DNA of 64,000 nucleotides. Source: Geitlerinema sp. PCC 7407. GTDB lineage: Bacteria; Cyanobacteriota; Cyanobacteriia; PCC-7407. Each line of letters opens with the position of its first letter. Within the stretch, counting starts at the first letter, position 1. The notes under the pieces are model-generated. The model made no database searches, had not been told where the DNA came from, and saw only the letters and a list, made by a program, of their open reading frames with translations. Made by a program: the position numbers and the translations under genes. The stretch spans positions 2,468,501 through 2,532,500 of the forward strand of contig NC_019703.1 in NCBI RefSeq assembly GCF_000317045.1, given 5' to 3'. Shown here in pieces: positions 35,614 through 44,675 of the stretch.

Positions 35614-36273
35614 ATGAACAGCCCCGTAAAAATTCAGAGCCCCGCTGAGATCTGGCACGCCTGGCAGGCAGACCTCGATCGCTACGTCTACATAGCCGGG
35701 GGCAAATATCCCCCGCTGCTGATCGTGCTCACCGACCAGGGCATGTGGATGAGCACCCAGTACCGCTTCAGCTACTGGGTCCATCACCATCTCAAGGTGC
35801 CGGTGGTGCGGCCTTTGATGAAAGTTTTCTGTGCGATCTGGCAAAAGGTGATTGAGATTGTCACCTCCAGCGAAATGCCTAACCGAGCGGCCATCGGCGG
35901 CGGGCTGCTGATCTCCCACGGTCACGGTATCTTTTTACACTGCAATGCAGTGCTGGGGGAGAACTGCAACCTCGGTCATGATGTCACCATTGGGGTCGGC
36001 GGTCGGGGGGACAAGCGGGGCACACCGGTCTTGGGCGATCGCGTCTATGTGGGGCCGGGCGCGAAGATTTTTGGGGCGATCCGGATCGGCAATGACGTAG
36101 CCATCGGAGCCAACGCCGTCGTGACCAAGGACATCCCTGACAATGCGGTCGCCGTGGGCATTCCGGCCAAGGTGATCAGCTACCAGGGATCGCGGGACTT
36201 TGTGGTGTACCGGGGCCACGAGCTGGACCTGCTAGCCGACGAACTGATCCAGGAGCAGACCCTTGAAAATTAG
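35614..36273 (+). CDS. Serine O-acetyltransferase-like left-handed beta-helix acyltransferase
   Basis: A 219-residue hexapeptide-repeat enzyme. The start ATG at 35614 gives MNSPVKIQSPAEIWHAWQADLDRYVY; the open frame extends to a TTG at 35571 but adds no conserved sequence. The beta-helix runs from about 95 to 190 (GGGLLISHGHGIFLHCNAVLGENCNLGHDVTIGVGG, GDRVYVGPGAKIFGAIRIGNDVAIGANAVVTKDIPDNAVAVGIPAKVI) and contains the His and DG-type residues of the CysE/WcaF group. In this cluster it probably O-acetylates a sugar of the polymer rather than serine, which is inference from context. It overlaps the next gene by 11 bases. Confidence 0.86.
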   Translation: MNSPVKIQSPAEIWHAWQADLDRYVYIAGGKYPPLLIVLTDQGMWMSTQYRFSYWVHHHLKVPVVRPLMKVFCAIWQKVIEIVTSSEMPNRAAIGGGLLISHGHGIFLHCNAVLGENCNLGHDVTIGVGGRGDKRGTPVLGDRVYVGPGAKIFGAIRIGNDVAIGANAVVTKDIPDNAVAVGIPAKVISYQGSRDFVVYRGHELDLLADELIQEQTLEN

Positions 36274-37330
36274 CATTGGCATTTTGGCCTACAACGAGGC
36301 CGACACCATCGCCCCGACGCTGCGATCGCTCTTTTCCCAAAGCCTGCTCACCGATCCGAGCCACCCCTGGCAAGTGGAGGTGGTGGTGGTGCCCAACGGC
36401 TGCCGAGACGCCACGGCGACGGTCTCCGAGGGGCTGCTAGCTCAGCTCACCACCAGCTTGGGCCATGGCCGCGTCACGGCGCGGGTGTGCGAGGTGACGC
36501 GCCCCGGCAAATCCAACGCCTGGAATTTGTTTGTTCACGAGTTCTCGGACCCGGCGGCCCAGTACCTGCTGCTGATGGATGCCGATATTCTCTTCATCGA
36601 GCCGGAGACCCTGGAGAACGTGATCGGCACTCTGGAGACGACCCCCGAGGCCTGGGTCTCGACGGATCGGCCGGTCAAAGATGTCTTTTTCAAGGCCCAG
36701 AAAACCTGGAGCGATCGCCTGTCTATGGCGGCGTCTCGCGTCTCTGGCGGCAATGCTTCTTGGATTTGTGGCCAGCTCTACGGCGGGCGGGCGGAGGTAC
36801 TGCGCCGGATCTGGATGCCCCTGGACATCCGGGTGGAGGATGGCTTTTTGTGGATGATGGTCGTCACCGACGGCCTGCGATCGCCCACCGACCTCCGCCG
36901 GGTGCGCCGCGCCGATCGCGCCTCTCACCAGTTTGAGGCCTACACCGGCCTAGAGGGCCTCTTCAAGCACGAGCGCTGGCAGATCGTCGGCAACACGATT
37001 AATTCCCTGATCTATGAAGAGATTCAGCGGGCCGTCGGCCAGGATCAGCCTGCCGGGGCCTACGTCGCCCAGCGCAACCGCGACAATCCCCGCTGGGTGG
37101 CCGAGCTGACCCAGGCCGCCGTAGAAAGTCGGCGGTGGCGGGTGATTCCGCGATCGCTGGTATTTCGGCGCTTCCGCAGCCTGCAAAACCGATCGCTGCC
37201 CCTGGCGATCGCCCTGTTTCCGGTGGTTTTGGCGGCTTTTCTGCTGGATTTGGTGATTGTCTTCCAGGCCCTGGGGGAACTCTCTCGGGAAGGCGATCGC
37301 CAGTTTCGGCCTTCTTCCCAGCTGTCCTAG
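36263..37330 (+). CDS. Family 2 glycosyltransferase with C-terminal membrane helix, TTG start
   Basis: A 355-residue GT2 enzyme beginning at a TTG (36263), inside the end of the acetyltransferase gene. The start is supported by AGGAG seven bases upstream and by the product opening MKISIGILAYNEADTIAPTLRSLF. Other motifs are VEVVVVPNGCRDAT, GKSNAWNLFVHEF and the metal-binding LLMDADILF. A hydrophobic C-terminal helix (about 312-336, LPLAIALFPVVLAAFLLDLVIVF) would anchor it to the inner membrane. The rare start codon and 11-base overlap suggest output is held below that of the upstream gene or coupled to it. Confidence 0.88.
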   Translation: MKISIGILAYNEADTIAPTLRSLFSQSLLTDPSHPWQVEVVVVPNGCRDATATVSEGLLAQLTTSLGHGRVTARVCEVTRPGKSNAWNLFVHEFSDPAAQYLLLMDADILFIEPETLENVIGTLETTPEAWVSTDRPVKDVFFKAQKTWSDRLSMAASRVSGGNASWICGQLYGGRAEVLRRIWMPLDIRVEDGFLWMMVVTDGLRSPTDLRRVRRADRASHQFEAYTGLEGLFKHERWQIVGNTINSLIYEEIQRAVGQDQPAGAYVAQRNRDNPRWVAELTQAAVESRRWRVIPRSLVFRRFRSLQNRSLPLAIALFPVVLAAFLLDLVIVFQALGELSREGDRQFRPSSQLS

Positions 37331-37380
37331 TTCTGGCGAAGGCAGCATCGATCTATTAAGCGGCAAGGATTCTCCAAACT

Positions 37381-38589
37381 ATGGCCAGAGCAGTCAAGGC
37401 AGCCCCCCGAGCCTCTGTCTCCCTCAAAGACAACCTGAGAGAAAAACTTTTTTGGGTTAAGGTATACGCCCTGCGAAGCGCCCGCTGGCTCGCCAGTCTG
37501 GTCTGGCGCAAGGCTCTCGATCGCTCGGCTTCTATGGCGCTGCTGCAGCCCGACACGGTCTATCAGGTCCAGCCGACCCCGGTGGACACGGTGCCGTTTT
37601 GGTCCGAGGACCGGCAGGTTTCGCTGACCCTAGAAGACTTGCAAAACCCCGAGCACCTCGGGGAAGAGGATATTTATTTTGAGCCGGACTCGGTGTGGCG
37701 CTTGACCACGGGCGATCGCCACCGCAGCTTGGCGCTCACGCGCTCCGGCATCGCCCTGATCAACCAGCGCTTGCTGCTGGATCTGGACTTCGGCAACGTG
37801 GCCGGCTTCAAGGAATCGCCCTTCAAACGCCAGATCGTCGAGTACCCCCTGGTGGTCGCGCCCTGGACCCACCTGACGTCCTTTGCCTACTACGGTTTCG
37901 TGGCGCTGGTGCTAGGCAAGCTGTGCCGGATCGAGAAGGCCCTGGGGCCGGAGATTTGGCAGCAGGCCAAGGTTTGCTATCCGCTGTTCAACACGGCCTA
38001 CGAGCGGGAATACCTGGCCAAGCTGGGGATTCCGGCGGAGGCGATCGTGGACACCCGCCAACAGGGCGTGCAGATCCGGGCGCGTCAGCTAATTCTGGCC
38101 AACAGCCAGACCAAGGTGAATCGCGTCAGCCCCGAGGACGTGGCCCTGGTGCGATCGCGCTTTTGCCTGCCGGGGGTCCAGCAGGGAACGCGGCGGCTCT
38201 TTTTTCCGCGACGGGGAAAGCGCGTGATCACCAACCAGGACGCCGTCTGGGAGGTGCTGGAGTCCTTCGGGTTTGAGGTGGTGGACGATCGGCGGCGCAC
38301 CGTGGATGAGCAGATTCGCCTGTTTCAGGAGGCGGCCTTTGTCGTGGCTCCCCACGGCGCTGGTCTGACCAACCTGATGTGGTGCCAGCCGGGAACGAAG
38401 GTGCTGGAGCTTTTCTACGGCGGCTACAAAAAGGCGGGCTACTACTACCTGTGCAAGCTGCTGGATTTGGACTACGGCTGCGTGCTCGATCGCTCCAATG
38501 CCTCCGAGCATTTCGTCTACCAGTACCACGACATGACCATTGACCCTGGGGAGCTGCGCCACGAGCTTCAGCGGCTGCTGGCAAGCTGA
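37381..38589 (+). CDS. Family 61 glycosyltransferase (DUF563)
   Basis: A 402-residue protein with the GT61 hallmark region near the C-terminus: RVITNQDAVWEVLESFGFEVVDDRRRTVDEQIRLFQEAAFVVAPHGAGLTNLMWCQPG (written here as a region, about residues 278-342; key core APHGAGLTN). GT61 enzymes include xylosyl- and GlcNAc-transferases in plants and animals and many bacterial capsule enzymes. The N-terminus is basic with a weakly hydrophobic segment rather than a signal peptide. The TGA stop overlaps the next ATG by one base (TGATG), coupling it to the GH74-type gene. Confidence 0.85.
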   Translation: MARAVKAAPRASVSLKDNLREKLFWVKVYALRSARWLASLVWRKALDRSASMALLQPDTVYQVQPTPVDTVPFWSEDRQVSLTLEDLQNPEHLGEEDIYFEPDSVWRLTTGDRHRSLALTRSGIALINQRLLLDLDFGNVAGFKESPFKRQIVEYPLVVAPWTHLTSFAYYGFVALVLGKLCRIEKALGPEIWQQAKVCYPLFNTAYEREYLAKLGIPAEAIVDTRQQGVQIRARQLILANSQTKVNRVSPEDVALVRSRFCLPGVQQGTRRLFFPRRGKRVITNQDAVWEVLESFGFEVVDDRRRTVDEQIRLFQEAAFVVAPHGAGLTNLMWCQPGTKVLELFYGGYKKAGYYYLCKLLDLDYGCVLDRSNASEHFVYQYHDMTIDPGELRHELQRLLAS

Positions 38590-40829
38590 TGGCTAGATCA
38601 AAAGCGCTTTGGGGCGCGATCGCTGCTTTGGGGCTGGCGGGGTGCGGAACCTGGCAGGTTTGGGCTGAAAGTCGCCCACCAGAAGCCTCCCAGGCGTCTT
38701 CGCCCGTCAGCCGCGATCTCGTGCAGGCCCCCTACGAATGGCGCAACGTGGCCATTGGCGGCATGGGCTTTGTGACGGGCATTGTGATCCATCCCCAGGA
38801 TCCAGAGGTGGTGTACGCCCGCACCGACGTGGGCGGCCTGTTTCGCTGGGAGGAGGGGGAGCAGCGCTGGGTCGCCCTGATGGACGGCCTGCCGCGATCG
38901 CAGCGATCGCGCTATGGCATCGAGAGCGTGGCCCTCGACCCCACCGATCCCCAGACGGTTTACGTGGCGGCGGGCATGTACCTGCGCCAGGACACCAGCG
39001 ATATTTTGCGGTCCCGCGACGGCGGCCGCACCTGGGAGGCTGCTGGCCTGCGATCGCCCACAGGAAAGCCTGTCCGCATGGGCGGCAACGAAGAGTGGCG
39101 CTGGGCCGGAGAGCGGCTGGCCGTCGATCCCCAAAATTCCCAAAAGATCTACTTCGGCTCGCGCCTCGATGGCCTCTACCGCAGCACCAACGGCGGCGAC
39201 TCCTGGCAGGCCCTAACCGGTTTTCCGGCCCTGGACGAAAAAGCGCAAATCGCCTTTGTGGAGGTGGGACCCGAGGTTCTCTACGTGGGGGTGATCAACC
39301 AAGGGATCTACGCCAGTCGCGACGACGGCCAGACTTGGCAGCGCCTCGCTGGCGGTCCTCCCGAGCCCCAGCGCCCCCAGCAAAGCGCGATCGCCCCTGA
39401 TGGGACGCTCTACGTGACGTTCTTTCAGCGCAAGGATCGGGGGGGCGGCGTGTGGCGCTATCGCCAGGACCGCTGGCAGGACATCACGCCCAAAGCCAAC
39501 AAGGACTACGGGGCGATCGCCCTCGACCCCACCAATCCCCAAACCCTGCTGGTGTCCCAGTTTCCCCTCAGCCCCAAGGCCCTCCACCGCTCCCAGGACG
39601 GCGGCGACTCCTGGCAGCCCGTCGCGCTCCAGGCCGAGCGGGTCGCTTGGTGGCCTGACTGGCACCTGTACACCCTGATGGGCGGGCTCGCCATTGATCC
39701 CCAGCGGCCCCAGCGCGTGTGGCTGACCAATGGCTTTGGGGTTTTGCGGACCGAGGATATTACTCAGCCTCGCCGGGCCTGGCAGCCGATCATGCAGGGC
39801 CTTGAGGAGCTAGTCACCTTCGTGATCAAGAGCCCGCCGGTCCCCGGCGGCGCTGATCTGCTGAGCGGGGTCGCGGACATGGACGGCTTTCGCCACCTAT
39901 CCCGCGATCGCCAGCCCACCCACACCTACGATCGCGGCACGTTTGGCGATACGACGGGGCTGGACTTTTCGGAAGCCGATCCCCGGATCGTGGCCCGCGT
40001 CGGCAGCTTCCCAGGCCCCGGCGGCCGCGAAGACAGCCAGTCTCGCGGCGCCTACTCCTCGGACAATGGCCGCACCTGGACGCCCTTCGAGCAGCCGCCC
40101 CCCGGCGCGGTCAATGGCAAAATCGCCCTTTCGGCGACGCTCCAGGCCAACGGCAAGCCGGTGATGGTCTGGGCGCCCCAGGACGACGTGTATCCCCACC
40201 GATCCCTCGACGGCGGCCGCACCTGGCAGCCGGTGAAGGGCGCTCCCAACCGCACCACCCTCCAGCTCTGGTTTCCCAGTCAGGCGATCGCCTCGGACCG
40301 GGTAGACGGCCAGGTGTTTTACCTCTATCACTACGGCCAGGGCGGCACCATGTACCGCAGCGACGACAGCGGCGCGACCTGGCGACCCGTGGCCAAGGGT
40401 TTGCCCGATTCGCACAAGCACCATTTGCAGGCCCGACCCGGCCAGCGGGGCGATCTGTGGCTGAGCTTCGAGGGGGAGGCGCTGTACCGCTCCACCGACG
40501 CTGGTGAGACCTTCGAGAAAGTGGCCCAGATCGCCGAGGCCGATAAGTTCGCCTTTGGCGGACCTGCCCCCGGACGCACCAACCCGACGATCTTTGTCTA
40601 CGGCATCATCAACGGCCAGGAGGGCCTGTTTCGCTCCGACGACGCGACCAGTCTGCCGGGTCCCGCCACCGGGGCGACCTGGCGGCGCATTTCCACCACC
40701 GAGCAGACCCTGAGCAAGGTGAAATTTTTGGAGGGCGATCGCCGGGTGTTTGGCCGGGTCTACGTGGGGACGGGGGGACGGGGGATTTTTTATGGCGAGC
40801 CTAGGGCAAGGCAGGCACCTCGTCCGTGA
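38589..40829 (+). CDS. Secreted GH74-type glucanase lipoprotein
   Basis: A 746-residue protein with a lipoprotein signal (lipobox LAGC, Cys19). The mature part matches glycoside hydrolase family 74 (endo-xyloglucanase/glucanase), a tandem of two seven-bladed propellers. The family opening YEWRNVAIGGMGFVTGIVIHP is at residues 49-69, and many blades carry the Asp-box pattern SxDGGxTW (for example SRDGGRTW, STNGGDSW, SRDDGQTW, SLDGGRTW, STDAGETF). Both expected catalytic acids are present: Asp80 in YARTDVGG and Asp430 in SGVADMDGFRH. A glucanase at the end of a polysaccharide operon could trim or release the polymer. Its 3' end overlaps the convergent phosphatase gene by 29 bases. Confidence 0.86.
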   Translation: MARSKALWGAIAALGLAGCGTWQVWAESRPPEASQASSPVSRDLVQAPYEWRNVAIGGMGFVTGIVIHPQDPEVVYARTDVGGLFRWEEGEQRWVALMDGLPRSQRSRYGIESVALDPTDPQTVYVAAGMYLRQDTSDILRSRDGGRTWEAAGLRSPTGKPVRMGGNEEWRWAGERLAVDPQNSQKIYFGSRLDGLYRSTNGGDSWQALTGFPALDEKAQIAFVEVGPEVLYVGVINQGIYASRDDGQTWQRLAGGPPEPQRPQQSAIAPDGTLYVTFFQRKDRGGGVWRYRQDRWQDITPKANKDYGAIALDPTNPQTLLVSQFPLSPKALHRSQDGGDSWQPVALQAERVAWWPDWHLYTLMGGLAIDPQRPQRVWLTNGFGVLRTEDITQPRRAWQPIMQGLEELVTFVIKSPPVPGGADLLSGVADMDGFRHLSRDRQPTHTYDRGTFGDTTGLDFSEADPRIVARVGSFPGPGGREDSQSRGAYSSDNGRTWTPFEQPPPGAVNGKIALSATLQANGKPVMVWAPQDDVYPHRSLDGGRTWQPVKGAPNRTTLQLWFPSQAIASDRVDGQVFYLYHYGQGGTMYRSDDSGATWRPVAKGLPDSHKHHLQARPGQRGDLWLSFEGEALYRSTDAGETFEKVAQIAEADKFAFGGPAPGRTNPTIFVYGIINGQEGLFRSDDATSLPGPATGATWRRISTTEQTLSKVKFLEGDRRVFGRVYVGTGGRGIFYGEPRARQAPRP

Positions 40830-43263
40830 CCGGCTCATCGTAGAGCTTGAGCAGGGGCGGCGGGGGCGCTGGGGTCAGGGGCACCACGTAGCGGGTGTAC
40901 ACCAGATGATCGAGCTGCCAGGGAGTCTGCCAGTAGACGTCTTGGCAAACGGCTTTTTCGCCCTCGGCGGGCCAGCGGACGGTGACGATGCTGATGTTGT
41001 TGAGGCCGACGACTTCTCGGCCCTCCTGGAACCAGCGGTTGCGCCAGGGCCAGGTGAGCCACTGGCGCAAGCGAGAGGGCTTTTGGGTGAGGGGCCAGCG
41101 CATCCAGGGGACGTCTTGGGCCGGGGGGCGGGGAATCCACTCGAACTGGTACTGCCAGTCGGGGAGAGAGTCGGGGTCCTGAATGGCGATCGCCCAGGCC
41201 AGGGTTTCATTGCCCCGAAAGCGATGGATCTGGCGCAGGATCGGCCCTTCTGCGGGCAGGTCGGCCTTGAGATAGCGCACGCCCTCGGGGGAAATTTGCA
41301 CCTCGACCAGACGGGGGGGCCGGTGCCAGCCCGCCCACTGCTGGGGCACTTCGGGGACGAGCGCCTTTAGCTTGGTGTGGACCAGGCGCGTTTTGGTCTC
41401 GGCGTTTTTGTAGGCGCTGGCCGTGAGCTGGGCAAGGACGCAGGCGCGGGGAGAGTGGCGGTTTTCGTAGGACCAGTAGTGGAGGAGCACGGCGCTGCTG
41501 TAGTGGATGTCGCCGGTGAGGATCACGACGCGATCGCGCTGGCGAAAGAGCTCCGTTAGCAGCCGGCTAAAGGCCGCCGCGTTCAGGTTCCAGGAGTCCC
41601 CAGCGTCGGTGCTGAAGCCCCGGCCCTGGTCGAGGGCAAATAGCTGGATTTGGTCAATTAGCTCCAGGCTGATCAAATTGGTAGGCAGCACCACCAGGGT
41701 CAGCGCGATCGCGGGGGGTGTCTGGGCGAGGGGGTCCTGGAGCTGCTGCCCAAAGGCCGTGGGGCTGAGCAGGCGCGGCGGGCTGAAGCCGTCGCCGTCG
41801 GTGGGGTAGCCGCGCCAGGTGCGCGTGTCCAGCACCAGCACTTCGTGGCGCGGGCCGCGAACGGTGTAGTGCCAGTTGAGCACCGCATGGTCGGCGATCG
41901 GGGGGCGGCGCAGAATTTCGACCGCTTCGTCGGTGATGTAGGTCTGGGCATGAAAAGCGCGATCGCGCTCTGTGACGCTGTCGGCGGTGACCGTCGGTGG
42001 CAGGCCCAGGATCTGGCTGATGTCCTGGAGCAGCTCGGGGCGGGTGCCGCAGCTCGCCGACCAATGGCGCACCAGGTCCAGCAGGCGATCGCCCGGTTGA
42101 CCCGCTTCAAACTGGCTTGGCGTGTTGCCCCAGGCCTGGCACAGCGCGTAGCCCAAGATGGCGTTGGTCAGCACCCGCCGCCCCAGGGGCTTGCTCAAAA
42201 CGCGATCGCACCATTCCCGATTCAGATACCAGTCATCGGTGACGTCGTGGTCATCGCAAATCATGTAGGTGGGGACATTGGCCAAGGCCCGTCGCACCCG
42301 CCCCAGATCGCGGTAAAAGTCCTTGAGCAAGCGGCTTTCCTTGGTCCAGCGCTTGGCGCGCTGGGAGCTGGCCTGACGAATATCTAAAAAAGGCGGCAGA
42401 TCCTCCGGCCACAGCACCGGCGACCAGACAAACAGGTACATGGCCAGGTATTCGGCCAGGGACAGCAGATGGCTTTTGGCCTTTTCTTCGTTGCCGTGGG
42501 CCATGGCCGTGAAGCCCGCCTGACGTTCGGCGATCGCGCACCGCTCCCCCGGCAGGATCTGCGAGGCCAAAAGGGTCTCCTCGGGATGGCGATCGCTGGG
42601 CAGCAGCGGCAGCACCTCCTGCCAGCCCAGCAGCGTCTCTCCCGCATCGGTGAGCATCCACAGCAGCGGGTCCGCGACGTCGTCGCCGTAGATCTGGTCG
42701 CCGGTCAAAAAGAGCTGGTGGGGACGACTGCGCCCGCTCGTCGCGTGGTGACCAATGAAGTCATCCAGCATCACCAGCGCATCCCGGCCTTCTCCGTGGG
42801 GCTTGCGACAGGAGCCATGCACAATGCACAGGTCGTCAAGATCCCCAGGCGGCAGGCTAAAGGTGGGCAGCTGGTGGTCAAAGTAGCTGATGGGTGCAGG
42901 CGGCAGGGGATTGGTTTCCTGGGGGGGCGTCAGAGCCGTGATCAGGTCGCGATCGCCAAAGGTCAGATCATAGGCATAGACCTGGTCCGGGGCCAAAACC
43001 TGCTCTCCCCGGGGCCGCGCCGTCACCGCCACCAGATGCAAGTACGGCCCCAGCGCCGTCGTGGTCTGCGTTCCCTCCAGCACGACGGCTTGGGGCACGA
43101 TGCCCTGGCCCGCCTCGGTGGCCAGCACGCTCAGCCGGACCTCGTGGGGCTCCCGCAGCACTAGCCATACAGTCACAGCATCCGGCTCGACCCGACGGAG
43201 AACCGGTCCCGTCAAGACCAGCGGCAGGGTCGAGAGGCGATCGCGCAACGGAGTCCAGGCCAT
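40801..43263 (-). CDS. PhoD-like metallophosphoesterase
   Basis: An 820-residue protein of the PhoD-like phosphatase class. A beta-rich N-terminal domain (about 15-130, RRVEPDAVTVWLVL) precedes the metallophosphatase core, with metal-binding segments LCIVHGSCRKPHG, LFLTGDQIYGDDVADPLLW, YMICDDHDVTDDW and RVVILTGDIHYSSAVLLHYW. There is no signal peptide, unlike classical exported PhoD, so a cytoplasmic or peripheral role is likely and the substrate is uncertain. Length is about 300 residues more than Bacillus PhoD. The C-terminal 29 bases overlap the GH74 gene on the other strand. A PhoX phosphatase lies only 2.3 kb away, so both may answer phosphate limitation. Confidence 0.87.
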   Translation of the reverse strand: MAWTPLRDRLSTLPLVLTGPVLRRVEPDAVTVWLVLREPHEVRLSVLATEAGQGIVPQAVVLEGTQTTTALGPYLHLVAVTARPRGEQVLAPDQVYAYDLTFGDRDLITALTPPQETNPLPPAPISYFDHQLPTFSLPPGDLDDLCIVHGSCRKPHGEGRDALVMLDDFIGHHATSGRSRPHQLFLTGDQIYGDDVADPLLWMLTDAGETLLGWQEVLPLLPSDRHPEETLLASQILPGERCAIAERQAGFTAMAHGNEEKAKSHLLSLAEYLAMYLFVWSPVLWPEDLPPFLDIRQASSQRAKRWTKESRLLKDFYRDLGRVRRALANVPTYMICDDHDVTDDWYLNREWCDRVLSKPLGRRVLTNAILGYALCQAWGNTPSQFEAGQPGDRLLDLVRHWSASCGTRPELLQDISQILGLPPTVTADSVTERDRAFHAQTYITDEAVEILRRPPIADHAVLNWHYTVRGPRHEVLVLDTRTWRGYPTDGDGFSPPRLLSPTAFGQQLQDPLAQTPPAIALTLVVLPTNLISLELIDQIQLFALDQGRGFSTDAGDSWNLNAAAFSRLLTELFRQRDRVVILTGDIHYSSAVLLHYWSYENRHSPRACVLAQLTASAYKNAETKTRLVHTKLKALVPEVPQQWAGWHRPPRLVEVQISPEGVRYLKADLPAEGPILRQIHRFRGNETLAWAIAIQDPDSLPDWQYQFEWIPRPPAQDVPWMRWPLTQKPSRLRQWLTWPWRNRWFQEGREVVGLNNISIVTVRWPAEGEKAVCQDVYWQTPWQLDHLVYTRYVVPLTPAPPPPLLKLYDEPVTDEVPALP

Positions 43264-43546
43264 GGAGCAAGTTCCCGAGAAACGAAGCAGCAGCGAGGAA
43301 AACCCTCAGATGTCTCGATTTTGCGCAACTTCTTTTGGCGCTGCAAGTTCTCCCAGGGGGGATTTGCGCCCGCTCTGGCCCTGGCCAGGACCAAGGGCGA
43401 TCGCTCCATAGATTCAAGGTTATGAAGTTTTGATTTTGTCAGTCGAAATTCAAAGTTTCTCGACAAAGGTTTGGTTTAATTCAAAAATCAAACCTGCCAT
43501 ACTAAATACTGCTTTATCGCTATTTAGTTAAGATCGCGATTTTCCA

Positions 43547-44641
43547 ATGATTGATCTCCTCCCCTCTCTCCAAATTGGCCCCCACCGCGTCCGCTATCCA
43601 ATTCTCCAGGGAGCCATGGCGGTGCGCGTCTCCGGGGCCAATCTGGCCGCCGCCGTGGCCGAGGCGGGAGGAGTGGGGGTGATCTCTGCCTTTGGGCTGG
43701 GGCTGACGCCTCGCGGGCGATCGCCCCAGGGAGGGTCCTTTGGGGAGGCCACCCAGGCCGCTCTGGTCGCCGAGCTGGCCAAGGCCCGTGCCCAGAGTCC
43801 CCAGGGCGTGCTGGGGGTGAATGTCCTGGCCGCCGCCCGAGGCTACCGGGCGATCGCCCGCACCGCCGCCGCCGCTGGCGCTGACGTGATCATCATCGGG
43901 GCCGGTCTGCCCCTGGATCTGCCAGAGCATTTGGCCGACTATCCCCAGGTCGCCCTGGTGCCCATGGTGTCCAACGCCGCCGCCGCCCGCACCCTCTGCC
44001 AGACCTGGCAGCAGCGCTATCAGCGCCTCCCCGACGCCCTCATTGTCGAGAACTGCCGCACCATTGGCGGGCACTTCAGCCAGTGCGAGCACCTCGACGA
44101 CCAGGCCCAGCCCCTCCAGGTGGCGATCGCCCAGGTCCGGGCCGCCCTCACCGAGCTCAAGGTAACGCTGCCCCTGATCGCGGCGGGGGGCATCTGGGAC
44201 CACAGCGACCTCCGCCACGCCCTCGCCCTCGGCGCCGACGGCGTCCAGATCGGCAGCCGCTTCATCACCACCCACGAGTGCGACGCCCACCCCCGCTACA
44301 AGGCCTTTCACCTCCAGGCCCAGGGGCAGGACGTGATGGTGGTGCCCAGCCCCGTCGGCAAACCGGGCCGCGCCCTGCGCAATGCCTTCGCCGAGCGGGC
44401 GATCGCCGGTTCTCTTCGCCAAGAGCAGCGCTGCATCGCCAACTGTTTAGAATCGTGTTTGTGCCGCGACCACCGCCAGACCTACTGTCTGCTCCAGGCC
44501 TTGGCGATCGCCGCCCAGGGAGACATCGAGAACGGCCTCATCTTCGCCGGGGCCGCCATCAAAGGGAGCGATCGCCTGCTCTCGGTCGCCGAGCTGATGA
44601 CCGAGCTCACCCGCCCCGCCGACTTGTGCGTCCATTCCTAG
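43547..44641 (+). CDS. Nitronate monooxygenase-like FMN oxidoreductase
   Basis: A 364-residue TIM-barrel flavoprotein of the NMO/2-nitropropane dioxygenase/FabK group. Motifs: RYPILQGAMAVRVSGANLAAAVAEAGGVGVIS at the N-terminus, ADVIIIGAGLP, ENCRTIGGHF, LPLIAAGGIWDHSDLRHALALGADGVQIGSRF (phosphate-binding barrel end) and SPVGKPGRALRN. The C-terminal ANCLESCLCRDH cysteine cluster is seen in the NAD(P)H:quinone reductase/NMO class II branch. It could detoxify alkyl nitronates or act as an NADH:quinone reductase; the sequence does not decide. It starts 283 bp after the divergent phosphatase gene and is followed 34 bp later by the pentapeptide gene on the same strand. Confidence 0.88.
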   Translation: MIDLLPSLQIGPHRVRYPILQGAMAVRVSGANLAAAVAEAGGVGVISAFGLGLTPRGRSPQGGSFGEATQAALVAELAKARAQSPQGVLGVNVLAAARGYRAIARTAAAAGADVIIIGAGLPLDLPEHLADYPQVALVPMVSNAAAARTLCQTWQQRYQRLPDALIVENCRTIGGHFSQCEHLDDQAQPLQVAIAQVRAALTELKVTLPLIAAGGIWDHSDLRHALALGADGVQIGSRFITTHECDAHPRYKAFHLQAQGQDVMVVPSPVGKPGRALRNAFAERAIAGSLRQEQRCIANCLESCLCRDHRQTYCLLQALAIAAQGDIENGLIFAGAAIKGSDRLLSVAELMTELTRPADLCVHS

Positions 44642-44675
44642 TCCCCTTGCACCCCGACGACCCGCAGAAATCACC

